Assembly (NCBI GenBank): GCA_963803115.1
Contig: CAWDLN010000027.1
Span: forward strand, 124,001-188,000
Reading direction: 5' to 3'
From: DATBGZ01 sp963803115
GTDB taxonomy: Bacteria > Actinomycetota > Actinomycetes > Mycobacteriales > Micromonosporaceae
Length of the DNA: 64,000 nucleotides
In this document: in pieces, positions 63,450-64,000 of the stretch
Layout: each line of letters begins with the position of its first letter
How positions within the stretch are numbered: the stretch's first letter is position 1
The notes under the pieces: model-generated
Seen by the model: the letters and a program-made list of their open reading frames with translations, nothing else
The model's database searches: none
What the model was told of the DNA's origin: nothing
Program-made: the position numbers and the translations under genes

Positions 63450-64000
63450 TCAGCCTGCGACGGGCTCCCATCCGGTGAGGATCGACATCAGCAGGGCGCG
63501 GACGTCGTCGTGAAGAACCGTTCCCGGCCGCCACGTGCAGGCGACGCCAACGCCGACGACTTGACCCGTGCGGAAGAGCATGTGCACGGACTCGACGACG
63601 GCCGCGAGGCTCGGGCCGCCGGGCGCTGGATACCTGACGTCCGGAAGTTCGGCCGGGTCCACCACGTCCAGGTCGAGATGAAGGTAGAGCGGGCCCGCTG
63701 GGAGCTCGCCCGGTGACAGGTCCGCAAGGGCAAGGCGGCGCATAGGGGACCGCGAAAGAAATTCGATCTCGGGCGGGTCGAGGTCGCGTGCATCCACCAA
63801 TACAACGCGGTGCTCTGCGATCGGCCGCAGTCCCAGCGGTGCGGCGACGAGTTCCGGGCGGTATCCGACGAGCAGCCGAAGGGGCATGCCGCCGAGGAAC
63901 CCCGACGTTGTCGTCTCCATGGTCTGGACGTCGCCGTGCGCGTCGAACCAGACGATGCCCGGGTCGAGTCCGGCGCGTTGCAGACCGGCGACGGTACCCA
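63450..64000 (-). CDS. Arginase/agmatinase-family protein, cut by the window edge
   Basis: A partial ureohydrolase-fold protein; the start lies beyond 64000. The Mn-binding motifs are visible: GIVWFDAHGDVQTMETTTSG (D-A-H-G-D), GPLYLHLDLDVVDPAELPDV (D-L-D-x-x-D), and the C-terminal WRPGTVLHDDVRALLMSIL segment. This suits an agmatinase/arginase-like hydrolase; the exact substrate needs the missing N-terminus. It is convergent with the lipoprotein gene. Confidence 0.8.
   Translation of the reverse strand, partial: GTVAGLQRAGLDPGIVWFDAHGDVQTMETTTSGFLGGMPLRLLVGYRPELVAAPLGLRPIAEHRVVLVDARDLDPPEIEFLSRSPMRRLALADLSPGELPAGPLYLHLDLDVVDPAELPDVRYPAPGGPSLAAVVESVHMLFRTGQVVGVGVACTWRPGTVLHDDVRALLMSILTGWEPVAG

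Overview
The window is high-GC actinobacterial DNA, most likely from the Micromonosporales. This is inferred from gene content, not from any database search. The pointers are: a core block in the order DUF3052 / aceE / gltX / PucR-type FasR / fabD-fabH-acpP-fabF-accD, which resembles Rv2239c-Rv2247 of Mycobacterium and the fasR-fab locus of Streptomyces; an XRE(DUF5753)-DUF397 module; DUF3145 and DUF6232 proteins; frequent GTG starts; and GCTCGCTCCGCTCG-type intergenic filler.

Layout. 1-10 kb is a loose accessory zone: isolated small enzymes (two GNATs, a VOC protein, an aldo/keto reductase, YCII, RibD_C and YecM-like proteins), a divergent PP2C, a broken WD40 gene and a broken membrane-protein gene, with long non-coding gaps carrying at least five relatives of one interspersed repeat. 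10.4-16.7 kb holds DUF3052, a fused E1 alpha/beta dehydrogenase, YjbQ and aceE (pyruvate dehydrogenase E1). 16.9-19.2 kb has a second aldo/keto reductase and an L,D-transpeptidase lipoprotein. 19.6-29.3 kb carries gltX, MarR, FasR and the complete FAS-II/carboxyltransferase operon: pyruvate to acetyl-CoA (aceE), malonyl-CoA (accD) and acyl-ACP (fabD/H/F, acpP) lie side by side. 29.4-36.3 kb holds a GH3 lipoprotein, DUF3145, a small protein, DedA, a two-component system and a zinc-type CDF exporter. 36.3-38.4 kb has an unknown gene and a GH20 hexosaminidase. 38.4-46.1 kb is an acyl-CoA oxidation island: four acyl-CoA dehydrogenases, two of them a coupled catalytic/non-catalytic pair, two SDRs, a MaoC hydratase and a TetR regulator with a visible operator. 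46.7-64 kb is mixed housekeeping and accessory material: YraQ-like permease plus TIGR03943, Gfo/Idh, mmuM, XRE/DUF397, trmB, a histidine phosphatase, an amidohydrolase, aquaporin, a DUF998-YCII-sigma operon, fabV, two lipoproteins, and an arginase-family gene cut by the window edge.

A dominant technical feature is frameshifts. Many conserved genes (aceE, fabD/H/F, accD, the GH3 gene, DUF3145, dedA, the histidine kinase, the E1 fusion, gltX, an acyl-CoA dehydrogenase, the sigma factor, a lipoprotein) are cut by single-base insertions or deletions but keep full-length conserved protein sequence across the frames. This pattern suggests sequence error more than gene decay. Such genes are listed as single loci spanning all frames.

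The non-coding signals are the most unusual content: an over-represented palindrome TCCANNNTGGA (11 exact copies), an interspersed repeat of about 65 bp, a three-copy 3'-end hairpin family, a very long hairpin with one-sided tandem repeats, and three similar TetR-operator-like sites spread over about 23 kb.
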